Source: Pandoraea bronchicola (GTDB taxonomy: Bacteria; Pseudomonadota; Gammaproteobacteria; Burkholderiales; Burkholderiaceae). From it: DNA of 64,000 bases. This document shows, piece after piece, positions 1 through 10,193 of the stretch. The stretch spans positions 558,001 through 622,000 of the forward strand of contig NZ_CABPST010000001.1 of assembly GCF_902459805.1 (NCBI RefSeq), written 5' to 3'. Each line of letters starts with the position of its first letter. The first letter of the stretch is position 1. A program made the position numbers and the translations under genes. The notes beneath the pieces are model-generated. The model did not search any database. It saw only the letters and a list, made by a program, of their open reading frames with translations, and was not told the origin of the DNA.

Positions 1-16
1 ACTGACTCAGGAGACC

Positions 17-1537
17 ATGACCTTGACCACCGAACGCGCTTCTGTCCGGTTCGCTGTTGCCGGCATCATCCACGAAACGAACACCTATGCGGCCGAATTC
101 TCCGGTATGACGCCGTTGCGTGCGTTCGAGCAATACTGGCGCGAGGCGATCCCCGTCGCCTTCGACAAATCCAATCACCAGGTTGGCGGTTTCATCGAAG
201 GCGCGCGCCACGCCGGCGTCACGCTCGAACACACGTTTGTGGGACAGGCCACACCGTCTGGCACGATCGAAGCGAGCGCCTACGCAGCGATGAAGCAGGA
301 AATCCTCGAAGGCATTCGCGCGACGCTGCCGGTCGATGGCGTATTGCTCGCGCTGCACGGCGCGGGTGTTGCCGACGGCACGCAAGATATTGAAGGCGAT
401 CTCGCCACTGCCGTCAGAGCACTTGTCGGCCCCGGCGTTCCCATCGCGGCGGTCTACGACCTGCACGGCAACTTCACCGAGGAAATGCGCAGCGCCTGTG
501 ACATCACGCTGCCCTGCAAGCTGTACCCGCATACGGATTTTTTTGACCGTGGCGTGGAGGCGGTCGGGTTGCTGGTGCAGATCCTTGAGGGGCATCTGAC
601 GCCAGTCGTTGCGATGCGGCGCTTACCCATGCTGCCCTACATCGTCACCACGCAGGACGGCTTCACACCGGCGCTCGTCAACGACCTTTGCGCGCGGCTT
701 GCAAAACGAGACGGCGTGGTGGATTGCTCCTGGTTTCATGGCTTCCCGTACGCGGATATTGCGGCACCTTGCCCGACGGTCGTGTGTACGACGAACGGGG
801 ACGCACCAACGGCTCAGGCGCTGGCGGATGAAGTCGCCGACTGGATCTGGCGCCATCGCGAAGCGTTTCGTCCGTCCTTCCCGTCGCCAGCCGAAGGCGT
901 GGCCACGGCGCTCGCTGCCACGCACGGCCCCGTCGTTGTGAATGAGTATGCCGATAACCCGGGCGGCGGCACCCCCGGCGATGGCACGCATCTCTTGCGC
1001 GCCTTGCTGGCGGCGCGTCCTGCGCCGGGAACGGCATGCTTCGCCTCTATCAACGACGCCGCGGTTGTCGCGCAAGCACAAGCGGCCGGCGCCGGCGCAA
1101 CGATTCACGTGTCGTTGGGTGGGAAGCTGGGGCGTTACCAAGGTCAGCCTATCGAGGCAGAGGCTTACGTGAAGTCGATTACCGACGGTAAGTTCGTGAA
1201 CCGGCCCGGCGCGATGTTCGCCGGCGTGCGCTTCGACCTGGGCGCCATGTGCCGGCTCGTCATCGACGGTGTGGATGTCATCGTGGCTTCACGTGCCGAG
1301 CAGATCTATGACGTCGAACCGTTCGCGCTTCACGGTCTTGATGTCGGCGCACATCAGCTCATCGCATTGAAAGGGGCGAACCACTTCCGTGCCTATTACC
1401 AGCATCTCGCGACGCAGATCATCTCTGTGGATAGCGTGGGCTTGAGTACCGCAGACATCACGTCGTTCGCACGAGAGCATCTGCAAGGCCTGTACTGGCC
1501 GCTCTCGGACGAAGCGCAGTTCTTCCGGCAAAGCTGA
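17..1537 (+). CDS. M81 family metallopeptidase (MlrC-like)
   Basis: This 506-residue protein resembles MlrC/microcystinase C peptidases, zinc enzymes that cleave small linear or cyclic peptides and are widespread in Burkholderiales next to peptide and amino-acid transporters. Residues 19-23 (HETNT), 148-152 (DLHGN) and 172-174 (HTD) are the conserved metal-site regions of the N-terminal DUF1485 half, and the C-terminal half is the MlrC C-terminal domain. No signal peptide is seen, so it should be cytoplasmic. The ATG follows a CAGGAG ribosome site. The upstream context is outside the window, so its operon and natural substrate cannot be judged. The family call is firm but the substrate is unknown. 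Confidence 0.85.
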   Translation: MTLTTERASVRFAVAGIIHETNTYAAEFSGMTPLRAFEQYWREAIPVAFDKSNHQVGGFIEGARHAGVTLEHTFVGQATPSGTIEASAYAAMKQEILEGIRATLPVDGVLLALHGAGVADGTQDIEGDLATAVRALVGPGVPIAAVYDLHGNFTEEMRSACDITLPCKLYPHTDFFDRGVEAVGLLVQILEGHLTPVVAMRRLPMLPYIVTTQDGFTPALVNDLCARLAKRDGVVDCSWFHGFPYADIAAPCPTVVCTTNGDAPTAQALADEVADWIWRHREAFRPSFPSPAEGVATALAATHGPVVVNEYADNPGGGTPGDGTHLLRALLAARPAPGTACFASINDAAVVAQAQAAGAGATIHVSLGGKLGRYQGQPIEAEAYVKSITDGKFVNRPGAMFAGVRFDLGAMCRLVIDGVDVIVASRAEQIYDVEPFALHGLDVGAHQLIALKGANHFRAYYQHLATQIISVDSVGLSTADITSFAREHLQGLYWPLSDEAQFFRQS

Positions 1538-1608
1538 CTGGGACGAGGCGTCGATCCAACGCGAATGCACGACGTTTGGATGGACGGATTGCGCCTCATC
1601 CACCAACG

Positions 1609-1645
1609 AAAAAGGCCGGCTCGCTAGTCGCGAAGCCGGCCTTGT
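1609..1645 (-). terminator. Rho-independent terminator of glmS
   Basis: The arms AGGCCGGCT and AGCCGGCCT form a long GC stem around a short loop. Read on the minus strand it is followed by TTTTT, as expected for an intrinsic terminator. It begins about 35 bases past the glmS stop. The M81 gene converges on it from the other side, but on the plus strand the T-run is poor, so it mainly serves glmS. Confidence 0.85.
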
Positions 1646-1678
1646 CTCACGGGAGCGCGATGAACGCTTCCTCTCGAC

Positions 1679-3508
1679 TTACTCCACCGTCACCGACTTG
1701 GCGAGGTTGCGGGGCTTGTCGACATCGGTGCCCCGTGCGCAGGCGGTGTGATACGCGAGCAGTTGCAGCGGCACGACGTGCAGAATCGGCGAGAGCTGAC
1801 CGTAGTACTCCGGCATACGGATCACGTGAATGCCGTCGGCGTTGGCGATCTGCGTGTCGCCGTCGGCAAACACGTACAGTTGGCCGCCGCGCGCACGCAC
1901 TTCCTGCATGTTCGACTTCAGCTTCTCGACCAGCGCGTCACGCGGCGCGACCGTCACCACCGGCATCTCTTCCGTCACCAGCGCGAGCGGGCCGTGCTTG
2001 AGCTCGCCCGCCGGATAGGCCTCAGCGTGGATGTACGAGATTTCCTTGAGCTTGAGCGCACCTTCCAGGGCAATCGGATAATGCAGGCCGCGTCCGAGGA
2101 ACAGCGCATTCTCGCGACGCGCGAACACTTCTGCCCAAGCAATGATCTGCGGCTCCAACGCCAGCACGCTATGAAGGGCCGCCGGGAGGTGGCGCAACTG
2201 CGTCAGGTAGTCGGCTTCCTGCGCCGCGCTCAATCGGCCCCGCAGCTTCGCGAGCGTCAGTGTCAGCAGGAACAGCGCGGTCAGTTGCGTCGTGAATGCC
2301 TTGGTCGACGCCACGCCGATTTCCGTGCCGGCACGCGTCAGATAGTGCAGTGTCGTCTGGCGCACCATCGCACTGGTCGCCACGTTGCAGATCGCGAGCG
2401 TGTTCGTCATGCCCAGCGATTGGGCATGCTGCAGCGCCGCCATCGTGTCGGCCGTCTCGCCCGACTGCGAAATCGTCACCACCAGCGTTTTCGGATTCGG
2501 CACGCTGTCGCGATAGCGGTACTCGCTCGCCACTTCCACTTGCGTGGGGATCTGCGCCAGCGATTCAAGCCAGTACTTGGCCGTCAGGCCCGAGTAGTAA
2601 CTCGTGCCGCACGCCAGAATCAGAATCGAGTCGATGTTGCTCAACACCGCTTCCGCCTTCTCGCCGAAGAGCGTCGGCGAAATGCCTTCCACCCCCTCCA
2701 TCGTGTCGCCGATAGCGCGCGGCTGCTCGAAGATTTCCTTCTGCATGTAGTGACGATACGGCCCCAACTCCACCGCGCCCGAGTACGCCTGCACCGTACG
2801 AACTTCGCGCTCGACGGCCACATGGTTGCGATCCACGATCGTCACGCCCTCGAGCGCGAGTTCGACGATATCGCCCTCTTCCAGATAGATGAACTGGTCG
2901 GTCGTGCCCGCGAGCGCCAGCGCGTCCGAGGCGAGGAAGTTCTCGCCCTCACCGACGCCCACGACCAGCGGCGAGCCCGCACGAGCGCCGACCACCCGGT
3001 GCGGCTCTTCCTTGCGAAAAACGGCAATGGCATACGCGCCGTGCAGGCGGCGCGTCGCCAGACGCACCGCGTGGAACAGATCACCGGCCGCACCGTTCGA
3101 CAGAATGTGGTGAATCAGGTGCGCGATGACTTCGGTGTCGGTCTGCGATACGAACTCGTAGCCCAAACCCCGCAGCTCCTCACGCAGGCTCTCGTGGTTC
3201 TCGATGATGCCGTTGTGGACCAGCGCCACATCGTCACGCGAGAAGATCGGATGCGCATTGTTCGTGACCGGCGCGCCGTGCGTCGCCCAACGGGTGTGAG
3301 CAATGCCCGTCTCGCCGCTCAGTTGCGTTTGCGCAAGCTGCTCGTCGAGATCGGCCACGCGCGACACGCTGCGAGCGCGCTGCGGCACGCCGTCCTTCAA
3401 CACCGCCACGCCGCACGAGTCGTAGCCGCGATACTCCAGACGGCGCAGACCTTCCACCAACACCGGTACTACATTACGTCGCGCTACCGCGCCGACAATG
3501 CCGCACAT
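1679..3508 (-). CDS. glmS: Glutamine--fructose-6-phosphate aminotransferase (isomerizing)
   Basis: GlmS makes glucosamine-6-phosphate from fructose-6-phosphate and glutamine, the first step toward UDP-GlcNAc for peptidoglycan and LPS. The start is placed at the ATG giving MCGIVGAV, because Cys2 must become the N-terminal catalytic nucleophile of the class II amidotransferase domain. The open frame runs 32 codons further upstream but that would bury this cysteine. The site AAGGAAG precedes the chosen ATG. The product is 609 residues, the standard length, with the glutaminase domain first, two SIS isomerase domains and the canonical KSVTVE C-terminus. It lies 108 bases downstream of glmU on the same strand, so glmU-glmS is probably one transcript. 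Confidence 0.97.
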   Translation of the reverse strand: MCGIVGAVARRNVVPVLVEGLRRLEYRGYDSCGVAVLKDGVPQRARSVSRVADLDEQLAQTQLSGETGIAHTRWATHGAPVTNNAHPIFSRDDVALVHNGIIENHESLREELRGLGYEFVSQTDTEVIAHLIHHILSNGAAGDLFHAVRLATRRLHGAYAIAVFRKEEPHRVVGARAGSPLVVGVGEGENFLASDALALAGTTDQFIYLEEGDIVELALEGVTIVDRNHVAVEREVRTVQAYSGAVELGPYRHYMQKEIFEQPRAIGDTMEGVEGISPTLFGEKAEAVLSNIDSILILACGTSYYSGLTAKYWLESLAQIPTQVEVASEYRYRDSVPNPKTLVVTISQSGETADTMAALQHAQSLGMTNTLAICNVATSAMVRQTTLHYLTRAGTEIGVASTKAFTTQLTALFLLTLTLAKLRGRLSAAQEADYLTQLRHLPAALHSVLALEPQIIAWAEVFARRENALFLGRGLHYPIALEGALKLKEISYIHAEAYPAGELKHGPLALVTEEMPVVTVAPRDALVEKLKSNMQEVRARGGQLYVFADGDTQIANADGIHVIRMPEYYGQLSPILHVVPLQLLAYHTACARGTDVDKPRNLAKSVTVE

Positions 3509-3616
3509 ATTCGCTTCCTTTTTGCCAGATACCCTGGCTCGTTCAATCGCGTTCGATTCGTCTTGATTCGCCAGCGCACGCACCTGTCGCGTAAGCCAGC
3601 CCATAAACCGCGCATT

Positions 3617-4978
3617 TTACCGCTTCTGCTTACTCGGACGGACGTATCCCAGCTTCGCTTCCTGCGTCTTCCCGTTAAGCACCAGCGCGTCTTCCGGCGT
3701 GTCTTTCCACACCGTAGTACCGGCGGCAATCGTCGTGCCGCGACGCACCGTCACTGGCGCCACGAGCTGGGTGTCCGAACCGATGAAGACGTCGTCCTCG
3801 ATCACCGTACGATGTTTGTTCGCGCCGTCGTAGTTGCACGTAATGGTGCCCGCGCCGATATTCACTCGCGCGCCCACAGTCGAGTCGCCCACATAGGCCA
3901 GATGGTTCGCCTTCGAACCCTTCGCGAGCGATGCATTCTTCACTTCCACGAAGTTACCGATATGCACCTCGTCGGCCAGATCGGCCCCCGGGCGCAGGCG
4001 GGCATACGGCCCGACATGTGCATCGGCGCCGACCACGGCACCATCCAGATGACTGAACGCCTCGATGCGCGTGCCCGCGCCGATGGTGCTGTTACGAATC
4101 ACACAGTTCGCACCGATGGTCGCGCCATCGCCAATCGTCACCTTGCCTTCGAATATGCAATTCACATCGATGGAGACGTCGGTGCCGCACACGATCTCGC
4201 CACGCAGGTCGAAGCGCGCCGGATCGATAAGGGTGACGCCCGCCGCGAGCAACGCGCGCGCCGCGTTGCGCTGATAGTCGCGTTCCAGCTCGGCAAGTTG
4301 CACCTTGTCGTTCACACCGTTAGGCTCCCACGCGAATGCCGGCTGCGTGGTGACGACCGGCACGCCATCCGCGACCGCACAGGCGATCACGTCCGTGAGG
4401 TAGTACTCGCCTTGCGCATTCTGATTCTTCAAGCCACTCAGCCAGCCCTTCAAGGCGCGCGTAGGCGCCACGACGATGCCAGTGTTGATCTCGCGAATGG
4501 CCAATTCGGCTTCGTTGGCGTCCTTCTGTTCGACGATGCGCAACACGTTACCGGCGGCGTCGCGCACGATCCGGCCATAGCCGGTCGGGTTTTCCAGATC
4601 GACGGTGAGCACGCCGAGCTTGTCGTTCCCTGCCGCGTCGAGCAGTGTCTGCAACGTTTCAGGGCGCGTGAGCGGCACGTCGCCGTAGAGCACCAGCGTC
4701 GGCACCGACTCATCGAGCAGCGCCGCCGCCTGCTGCACCGCGTGCCCGGTGCCCAACTGCTGCGCCTGCTCCGCGAAGCGCACGCCGTCGCCGGCCACCG
4801 CTTCGCGCACGGCGTCACCCCCGTGCCCGATCACCACGATGAGCTGGCCCGGCGTAAGCTTGCGAGCGGTCGCAATCACATGCGACAGAAGCGGCCGGCC
4901 AGCCAGCGGCTGAAGCACCTTGGGCAGCTTCGAGCGCATGCGCTTACCCATGCCAGCAGCGAGAATCACAATATTCAT
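3617..4978 (-). CDS. glmU: Bifunctional UDP-GlcNAc pyrophosphorylase / GlcN-1-P N-acetyltransferase
   Basis: GlmU acetylates glucosamine-1-phosphate and then uridylates it to UDP-GlcNAc in the cytoplasm. The 453-residue protein starts with the nucleotidyltransferase signature [15 protein letters not shown] (residues 6-20). From about residue 240 it carries hexapeptide repeats of the left-handed beta-helix acetyltransferase (for example [19 protein letters not shown]). Length and domain order match the family. It is followed by glmS, so both dedicated UDP-GlcNAc steps are paired. Confidence 0.97.
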   Translation of the reverse strand: MNIVILAAGMGKRMRSKLPKVLQPLAGRPLLSHVIATARKLTPGQLIVVIGHGGDAVREAVAGDGVRFAEQAQQLGTGHAVQQAAALLDESVPTLVLYGDVPLTRPETLQTLLDAAGNDKLGVLTVDLENPTGYGRIVRDAAGNVLRIVEQKDANEAELAIREINTGIVVAPTRALKGWLSGLKNQNAQGEYYLTDVIACAVADGVPVVTTQPAFAWEPNGVNDKVQLAELERDYQRNAARALLAAGVTLIDPARFDLRGEIVCGTDVSIDVNCIFEGKVTIGDGATIGANCVIRNSTIGAGTRIEAFSHLDGAVVGADAHVGPYARLRPGADLADEVHIGNFVEVKNASLAKGSKANHLAYVGDSTVGARVNIGAGTITCNYDGANKHRTVIEDDVFIGSDTQLVAPVTVRRGTTIAAGTTVWKDTPEDALVLNGKTQEAKLGYVRPSKQKR

Positions 4979-5094
4979 GGCGTCGTGACGAATTGAAAGT
5001 CGGAGTGTCGGTATCTTGCGGCCCGCCGGTCAGGTGGGCAGGGCCGCGTCATGGATCGGGCTAGCGAGCGAGAGTGAGTGAGCGCGATCAGCGA

Positions 5095-6060
5095 TCAGTC
5101 GTCGAATTGCGTGATGCGAATGATGCCCGCGTCGTTCTCGTCGCCGCAAGGCGCCTCGTCGAACGCGATATCGCCGAGCGGATCGGGCTGCCCCGTCGCG
5201 CGCAGATTCTTGAAGTCGTGAAGATTCGTGTCCATCAGATGCGACGGAATCACATTCGACAATGCGCTGAAAATCGACTTGATGCGCCCCGGATGCTGCT
5301 TCTCCCACTGGCGGATCAGCGCCTTCATCTCGGCACGCTTCAGGTTCGGCTGGCTGCCGCACAGCGTGCACGGAATGATCGGGAATTGCTTGTACTCGGC
5401 GTAACGCTCCAGATCCGATTCGCGCACATAGGCGAGCGGGCGGATCACCACGTTCTTGCCATCGTCCGACTGCAGCTTCGGCGGCATGCCCTTGAGCTTG
5501 CCACCGTAGAAAAGGTTCAGGAAAACCGTCTCGATAATGTCGTCGCGGTGGTGACCCAGCGCGACCTTGGTCGCACCGAGTTCGCCGGCCACGCGATAGA
5601 GAATGCCGCGACGCAGACGCGAGCACAGCGAGCAAGTCGTCTTGCCCTCGGGCACCACGCGCTTGACGATGGAATACGTATCCTGATTCTCGATATGGAA
5701 ATCCACACCGATGGAACGGAAGTAATCGGGCAGCACATGCTCCGGGAAACCGGGCTGCTTCTGATCGAGATTGACGGCGACAATCGAGAAGTCGATCGGC
5801 GCGCGTTCGCGCAGCTTGAGCAGGATGTCGAGCATGGCGTAGCTGTCCTTGCCGCCGGACATGCACACCATCACACGATCGCCTTGCTCGATCATGTTGT
5901 AGTCGCCGATGGCCTGCCCCGTCAGTCGGAACAACCGCTTCTCGAGCTTGTTGTTCTCGAACGCGAGCTTCTGCGCTTTCTTCACGCTATCGGCGGCAAC
6001 GTTTCCGGTCGCGGCCAATGGCACGCCGGTCTCGGGCATGACGGCACTCATGTCAGGCAT
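5095..6060 (-). CDS. ttcA: tRNA 2-thiocytidine(32) synthetase TtcA
   Basis: TtcA thiolates cytidine 32 of certain tRNAs using ATP and an iron-sulfur cluster. The PP-loop SGGKDS is at residues 68-73. The two CxxC pairs that hold the cluster are at Cys143/Cys146 (CSLC) and Cys231/Cys234 (CTLC). The 321-residue length is normal. The assigned ATG overlaps the end of folB by 8 bases. A second ATG nine bases later (MSAV) is also possible. The overlap suggests translational coupling to the upstream pterin genes. Confidence 0.96.
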   Translation of the reverse strand: MPDMSAVMPETGVPLAATGNVAADSVKKAQKLAFENNKLEKRLFRLTGQAIGDYNMIEQGDRVMVCMSGGKDSYAMLDILLKLRERAPIDFSIVAVNLDQKQPGFPEHVLPDYFRSIGVDFHIENQDTYSIVKRVVPEGKTTCSLCSRLRRGILYRVAGELGATKVALGHHRDDIIETVFLNLFYGGKLKGMPPKLQSDDGKNVVIRPLAYVRESDLERYAEYKQFPIIPCTLCGSQPNLKRAEMKALIRQWEKQHPGRIKSIFSALSNVIPSHLMDTNLHDFKNLRATGQPDPLGDIAFDEAPCGDENDAGIIRITQFDD

Positions 6061-6448
6061 CCTTCATCTTGAACACTTCGATGCCGACCGAGTGGCAATC
6101 GGGGTAGACGTCGGGCTTCTCGGTCGACACGCCCACGGCACGCACGCGCGGATGCGCCAGCAGCGCACTCGCGACGTCGTCGCACAGGGTTTCCTGCAAA
6201 TGGATGTGGCCCTGCCCCACCCGCTTGGCAATGGTCTCGCGCATGAAGTCGTAGTCGACGACTTCGTCGAGCTTGTCGGCCACGGGGGTGCTCTCGGCGA
6301 GCGGCACGAACAGTTGCACGTTGATCAGCACGCGCTGTTCGCCACGCTTCTCGTAATCGTGCACGCCAATGTTGATGAAGACTTCATAGTCGCGCAGGAA
6401 CATGCGACGGCAGTCCATCAGGCGGGGGTGAGAAAGAGCGCTATGCAT
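6053..6448 (-). CDS. folB: Dihydroneopterin aldolase (FolB family)
   Basis: FolB cleaves dihydroneopterin to 6-hydroxymethyl-dihydropterin in folate synthesis. The 131-residue product has the family core [18 protein letters not shown] near the start, then the VDYDF segment and the STEKPD region near the C-terminus. I chose the ATG giving MHSALSH. A TTG seven codons upstream abuts the stop of the preceding SDR gene and gives a slightly longer frame. It sits between a FolM-like reductase and ttcA, with almost no space on either side. Confidence 0.9.
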   Translation of the reverse strand: MHSALSHPRLMDCRRMFLRDYEVFINIGVHDYEKRGEQRVLINVQLFVPLAESTPVADKLDEVVDYDFMRETIAKRVGQGHIHLQETLCDDVASALLAHPRVRAVGVSTEKPDVYPDCHSVGIEVFKMKDA

Positions 6449-6469
6449 TTTGAAAACTCGTAATGACAA

Positions 6470-7312
6470 TCAACGAGACCGGTCGGCATCGGCCGGCTCG
6501 GTCAGAAATTTCACGTCGCGCGACGAACTCGCGAGATGTTGCCCGCCGTCGACATACAGCACCGTGCCGGTCACCGCAGGCGCTTCGGCCAGATACGCCA
6601 CAGCCTGCGCAATATCCTCCGGCGTCGACGAAGCGCCCAGCGGCGTCGACGCGTGGGCCGCCGCGAAGCCTGCCGGCGTCTGATCGACCGACAGCAGTGT
6701 GACGCCCGGCGCCACACCGACCACGCGCAGACGCGGGGCGAAAGCCTGGGCAAGCAATGTCGTCGCCACTTCCAGCGCCGCCTTCGACAGCGTGTACGAC
6801 AGGTAGTCCGGATTCGGATTCGCCAGCTTCTGGTCGAGCAAATTGACGACAACGCCGCGCCGGGTCTCGCCCAGTGCGGCGTGCATCTCGCGCGCGAGCA
6901 CGAGCGGTGCGCCCGCGTTCACGCGCATATGGCGCTCCAGCGCCTTGTAGCCGAAATCGCCGGCGCTATCGTACTCGAAGCGCGACGCATTGTTGACGAG
7001 GCAAGCGGGCACGCCGAGTGCTTCGGTGCAGCGGGCGATGAGCCCGGCGGTGGCCGCTTCATCGGCAAGCGATGCCTGCAATGCCACTGCCTTGCGTCCC
7101 ATCGCCTCGATGGCCGCGACGGTCTCGAGCGCCTCGTCGTGCGAGCGCTCGTAGTGAACGGCAACGTCCCAGCCCATGGCAGCGAGCCGCAACGCGATCG
7201 CGCGCCCGATCCGGCGCGCGCCTCCCGTCACGAGCGCCACGCGCGGCACGGCGGGCGTGCGGGCGAGATCACCTGCGGCAGGCGTGGGGCGTGGCGTCGA
7301 TGCAACGGTCAT
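6470..7312 (-). CDS. SDR family oxidoreductase, FolM-like pteridine reductase
   Basis: This 280-residue short-chain dehydrogenase has the pteridine-reductase style NADPH motif TGGARRIG (residues 29-36), NNAS (107-110) and the catalytic Tyr173/Lys177 (YTLSK). The LLDQKLANPNPDYLSYTLSK stretch is typical of FolM/dihydromonapterin reductases, and the gene directly precedes folB, so a role in dihydropterin or dihydrofolate reduction is likely. The start is the ATG giving MTVASTPR. The open frame extends another 113 codons upstream, but that part is basic, low-quality sequence overlapping the divergent promoter region. Substrate assignment is inference. Confidence 0.85.
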   Translation of the reverse strand: MTVASTPRPTPAAGDLARTPAVPRVALVTGGARRIGRAIALRLAAMGWDVAVHYERSHDEALETVAAIEAMGRKAVALQASLADEAATAGLIARCTEALGVPACLVNNASRFEYDSAGDFGYKALERHMRVNAGAPLVLAREMHAALGETRRGVVVNLLDQKLANPNPDYLSYTLSKAALEVATTLLAQAFAPRLRVVGVAPGVTLLSVDQTPAGFAAAHASTPLGASSTPEDIAQAVAYLAEAPAVTGTVLYVDGGQHLASSSRDVKFLTEPADADRSR

Positions 7313-7447
7313 GCGGCGAATTCCGGTCAGAGGGCTGGCAGATAGACGAACTTCGGACGGCGGCAGGCTTCGCCGGACACTGGGCATCGTAGCTCCCGGC
7401 AGCCTCTCACGTCGCCCGGACAAAGGGCACATAGCGCAAGAACTGGC

Positions 7448-7483
7448 AAAAACCACGCAAAAACGGCTAAAAACCGACGAAAA
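7448..7483. promoter_or_regulatory. Phased A-tracts (probable intrinsic DNA bend)
   Basis: Runs of A5 start at 7448, 7459 and 7469, and an A4 run starts at 7480. The spacing of 11, 10 and 11 bases equals one helical turn, the classic arrangement for intrinsically curved DNA. It lies in the 257-bp divergent region between the FolM-like gene and the methyltransferase gene, so it may help either promoter or bind a nucleoid protein. This is seen directly; the function is inferred. Confidence 0.6.
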
Positions 7484-7569
7484 TCGGCGGAATCTGCGCC
7501 GATATCGCCTACAGACGCGCTTTAACATCTCCAGCAGCCAGTCTGCACCGTCTCCGTTACAATGCCCGC

Positions 7570-8784
7570 ATGAATCAGGCCGCACCGAAACCGCATAGTT
7601 TACCCGTTCCGGAGCCGGACGCGCTCGAACACTCGCGCCGTCTCTCGGCACATCTTGCCGATGCCATCGACGCGGCCGGCGGCTGGCTGCCGTTCGATCG
7701 CTTCATGGAACTGGCCCTGTACGCGCCCGGCCTCGGCTACTACGCCGCGGGCGCCGCCAAGTTCGGGCGCCTCGCCGCCGATGGCAGCGACTTCGTCACC
7801 GCCCCGGAACTCACGCCGCTCTTCGCACGCACGTTGGCCCGCCAACTCGGCGAGATCTTCGAACAGACAGGCGACGCGCAGGTGCTGGAATTCGGTGCCG
7901 GGTCCGGGCGTCTGGCGGCCGACCTGCTGCTCGCCCTCGAGACCGAAGGCACGCCCTGCGAGACGTACTCGATCATGGAACTCTCCGGCGAGCTGCGCGC
8001 GCGCCAGCGCGAGACCATCGCCAATGCCGCCCCGCATCTGCTCGAGCGTGTCACATGGCTCGACCAGTTGCCCGACGCCTTTCACGGCGTGATGCTCGGC
8101 AACGAAGTCCTCGACGCAATGCCGGTCCATCTGTGGGCGCGCCGTCCGGATGACAACGGACAGCCCGTCTGGTTCGAGCGCGGCGTGACGCGCACGCAAG
8201 ATGGCTTCACGTGGGAAGAGCGCCTGTACACCGGCCCGCTGCCCGAAGCGCTCGACGCGCTGGCCAGCCTGCCGCCGACGCAGGAATATCTGACGGAGAC
8301 GCACGAACCCGCATCGGCCTTCGTGCGAAGCGTGGCACCCTTGCTCGCGCGCGGCGTGTTGCTGCTCATCGACTATGGATTCCCGGCGCGTGAGTACTAT
8401 CATCCGCAGCGCACCCAGGGCACCTTGATGTGTCACTACCGCCATCACGCGCACGACGACCCTTTCTACTATCCGGGCTTGCAGGACATCACCGCGCACG
8501 TCGAGTTTTCCGGGATTGCCGACGCGGGTGTCGACGCCGGGCTCGATCTGCTGGGCTTTACGTCGCAGGCACGATTCCTGATGAACGCGGGCATCGTCGA
8601 CCTGATGAGCGCGCTCGACCCGACCGATCCGAAGGCGTTCCTGCCGGCGGCTGCCGCCGCGCAAAAGCTCCTCTCCGAGGCCGAGATGGGCGAACTCTTC
8701 AAGGTCATCGCCTTCGGACGCGGCATGGACGAGTGGGCGGGCCTGATCGGCTTCTCCACAGGCGACCGCAGCCACGCGCTCTAA
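7570..8784 (+). CDS. Class I SAM-dependent methyltransferase, MidA/NDUFAF7 (DUF185) family
   Basis: The 404-residue protein matches the DUF185 family, whose eukaryotic members (NDUFAF7/MidA) methylate an arginine of a complex I subunit during assembly. The SAM-binding motif LEFGAGSG is at residues 106-113, after the family segment FVTAPELTPLF (75-85). The later LIDYGFP and HYRHHAHDDPFYYPG segments are also family-typical. The bacterial substrate is not established. It starts just after an AT-rich divergent region and is followed 22 bases later by a DUF2905 gene. Confidence 0.88.
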   Translation: MNQAAPKPHSLPVPEPDALEHSRRLSAHLADAIDAAGGWLPFDRFMELALYAPGLGYYAAGAAKFGRLAADGSDFVTAPELTPLFARTLARQLGEIFEQTGDAQVLEFGAGSGRLAADLLLALETEGTPCETYSIMELSGELRARQRETIANAAPHLLERVTWLDQLPDAFHGVMLGNEVLDAMPVHLWARRPDDNGQPVWFERGVTRTQDGFTWEERLYTGPLPEALDALASLPPTQEYLTETHEPASAFVRSVAPLLARGVLLLIDYGFPAREYYHPQRTQGTLMCHYRHHAHDDPFYYPGLQDITAHVEFSGIADAGVDAGLDLLGFTSQARFLMNAGIVDLMSALDPTDPKAFLPAAAAAQKLLSEAEMGELFKVIAFGRGMDEWAGLIGFSTGDRSHAL

Positions 8785-8806
8785 CGCCACCCCTTTCTCC
8801 GAGGCC

Positions 8807-9007
8807 ATGCCGATGTTTCGCTGGATGTTCACGATCTTCATTGCGATCTGCATCCTCTCGGCAGCCTCGCCGTGGCTCACCAAACTCGGCATCGGCCGCT
8901 TGCCCGGAGACCTGCGCCTGCGCTGGCGTGGTCGCGAGATGGTCTTTCCGTTCGCCTCGACCGTCGTGCTCTCCCTCGTCTTCAATCTGCTGATTCGATT
9001 GCTGTAA
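8807..9007 (+). CDS. DUF2905 domain-containing small membrane protein
   Basis: This 66-residue protein has two predicted membrane segments (about residues 4-22 and 44-64) around a short basic loop containing GRLPGDLRLRWRGR, the hallmark of DUF2905. Function is unknown. It follows the MidA-like gene by 22 bases and is probably cotranscribed with it. Confidence 0.85.
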   Translation: MPMFRWMFTIFIAICILSAASPWLTKLGIGRLPGDLRLRWRGREMVFPFASTVVLSLVFNLLIRLL

Positions 9008-9182
9008 TTTCCGGCGAGCGACGCAACACCTGTTGCAACGTCCGCCGGCGCCGCCGCGTCGCTGACCATTCCCCCGCTTTCTCACCTGTGCGCCGCTTTC
9101 CGTAAGGCCGGCGGGCCGCGGCGTGCCGCAACGCTACCCCTGCGCACCAAACCCTGCCGCCGCTAGGGTTAACAACCATTTG

Positions 9183-9220
9183 ATCATTTGTTGCAAAAAA
9201 ATTACCATGAAACAAATGAT
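9183..9220. promoter_or_regulatory. Inverted repeat upstream of amino-acid binding protein gene
   Basis: ATCATTTGTT (9183-9192) and AACAAATGAT (9211-9220) are perfect 10-base inverted arms separated by 18 bases of A-rich sequence. They lie 40-78 bases before the start of the following gene and could be a two-site operator or a leader hairpin. The rest of the 253-bp gap shows nothing else I can name. Confidence 0.45.
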
Positions 9221-9260
9221 TCAAGTCTGAGTCAGGGTGAGACCATTTCAGGAGCAGGAC

Positions 9261-10163
9261 ATGATCAAGATGCGATTGACCGGGGTGATGCTGGGCGTAG
9301 CGATGTGTGTCGCGGCAGGGGCCGCACTGGCCCAGCCCGCATCGGAGACGCTGCAGAAGATCGAGAGCAGCGGCGTGATCTCCATCGGGCATCGTGAGTC
9401 GTCGATTCCGTTCTCGTATTACGACAACAACCACAACGTCATCGGCTACTCGCAGGATCTGTGCAACAAGATCGTCGACGTGGTGAAGACGCGTCTGAAG
9501 AAGCCTGATCTGCAAGTGCGCTTCATCCCGGTGACTTCGCAGAACCGCATTGCGCTTGTGCAGAACGGCACGGTCGATATCGAGTGCGGTGTGACGACGA
9601 ACCTGAAAGCACGTCAGGCGCAGGTCAACTTCTCGAATACGTTTTTCGTCGCGGGCACGCGTCTGCTCGTGAACAAGAACTCGGGCATCAAGGACTTCCC
9701 GGATCTGGCGGGCAAGCCTGTCGTGACCAATGCGGGCACGACGTCGGAGCGCATCCTCAACAAGATGAACAACGACAAGAAGATGAACATGAGCGTCATC
9801 TCCGGCAAGGACTACGGTGAATCGTTCACCATGCTCCAGGGCGGCCGTGTTCAGGCGTTCATGATGGACGACGTGTTGCTGGCGGGAGCGCGCACGATGG
9901 GCCGCAATCCAGACGACTGGGTCGTGACGGGCACGCCGCAGTCGTTCGAGGCTTACGGCTTCATGATGAAACACGGCGACACGGAGTTCAAGAAACTCGT
10001 CGACGACACGCTCGCGGGCGTCATGAAGAGCGGCGAAATCAACACGATGTACAAGAAGTGGTTCGAATCGCCGGTGCCGCCGAAGAACACCAGCTTCAAC
10101 TTCCCGATGAGCGAACAGCTCAAGCAGCTCTACGCGAATCCGAACGACAAAGCGTTCGAGTAA
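9261..10163 (+). CDS. Amino acid ABC transporter substrate-binding protein (GltI-like)
   Basis: This is a periplasmic binding protein for glutamate/aspartate-type amino acids. Residues 1-25 form a signal peptide ending ALA-Q. The mature part has the SBP_bac_3 fold with the GltI-type stretches SIPFSYYDNNHNVIGYSQDLCNKI and TVDIECGVTTN. The start is the ATG giving MIKMRLTG, preceded by CAGGAGCAGG; a start eight codons upstream lacks such a site. The product is 300 residues. No permease or ATPase genes follow it: the next gene is the convergent cca. It is therefore an orphan binding protein here, served by components encoded elsewhere or by the transporter at 33-35 kb. Confidence 0.9.
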   Translation: MIKMRLTGVMLGVAMCVAAGAALAQPASETLQKIESSGVISIGHRESSIPFSYYDNNHNVIGYSQDLCNKIVDVVKTRLKKPDLQVRFIPVTSQNRIALVQNGTVDIECGVTTNLKARQAQVNFSNTFFVAGTRLLVNKNSGIKDFPDLAGKPVVTNAGTTSERILNKMNNDKKMNMSVISGKDYGESFTMLQGGRVQAFMMDDVLLAGARTMGRNPDDWVVTGTPQSFEAYGFMMKHGDTEFKKLVDDTLAGVMKSGEINTMYKKWFESPVPPKNTSFNFPMSEQLKQLYANPNDKAFE

Positions 10164-10193
10164 GCCTTGCGCGGGCGGGCGACGCTAAGGCTG

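Noticed and set aside
1748-4996. A 1082-codon open frame on the plus strand across glmS and glmU
   Set aside because: It is an antisense shadow created by high GC at third positions; the opposite strand encodes two unmistakable full-length enzymes.
10163-10192. A short AGCCTT/AAGGCT stem between the binding-protein gene and cca as a terminator
   Set aside because: The stem is only six pairs with an 18-base loop and no T-run, so it is not supported as a terminator.
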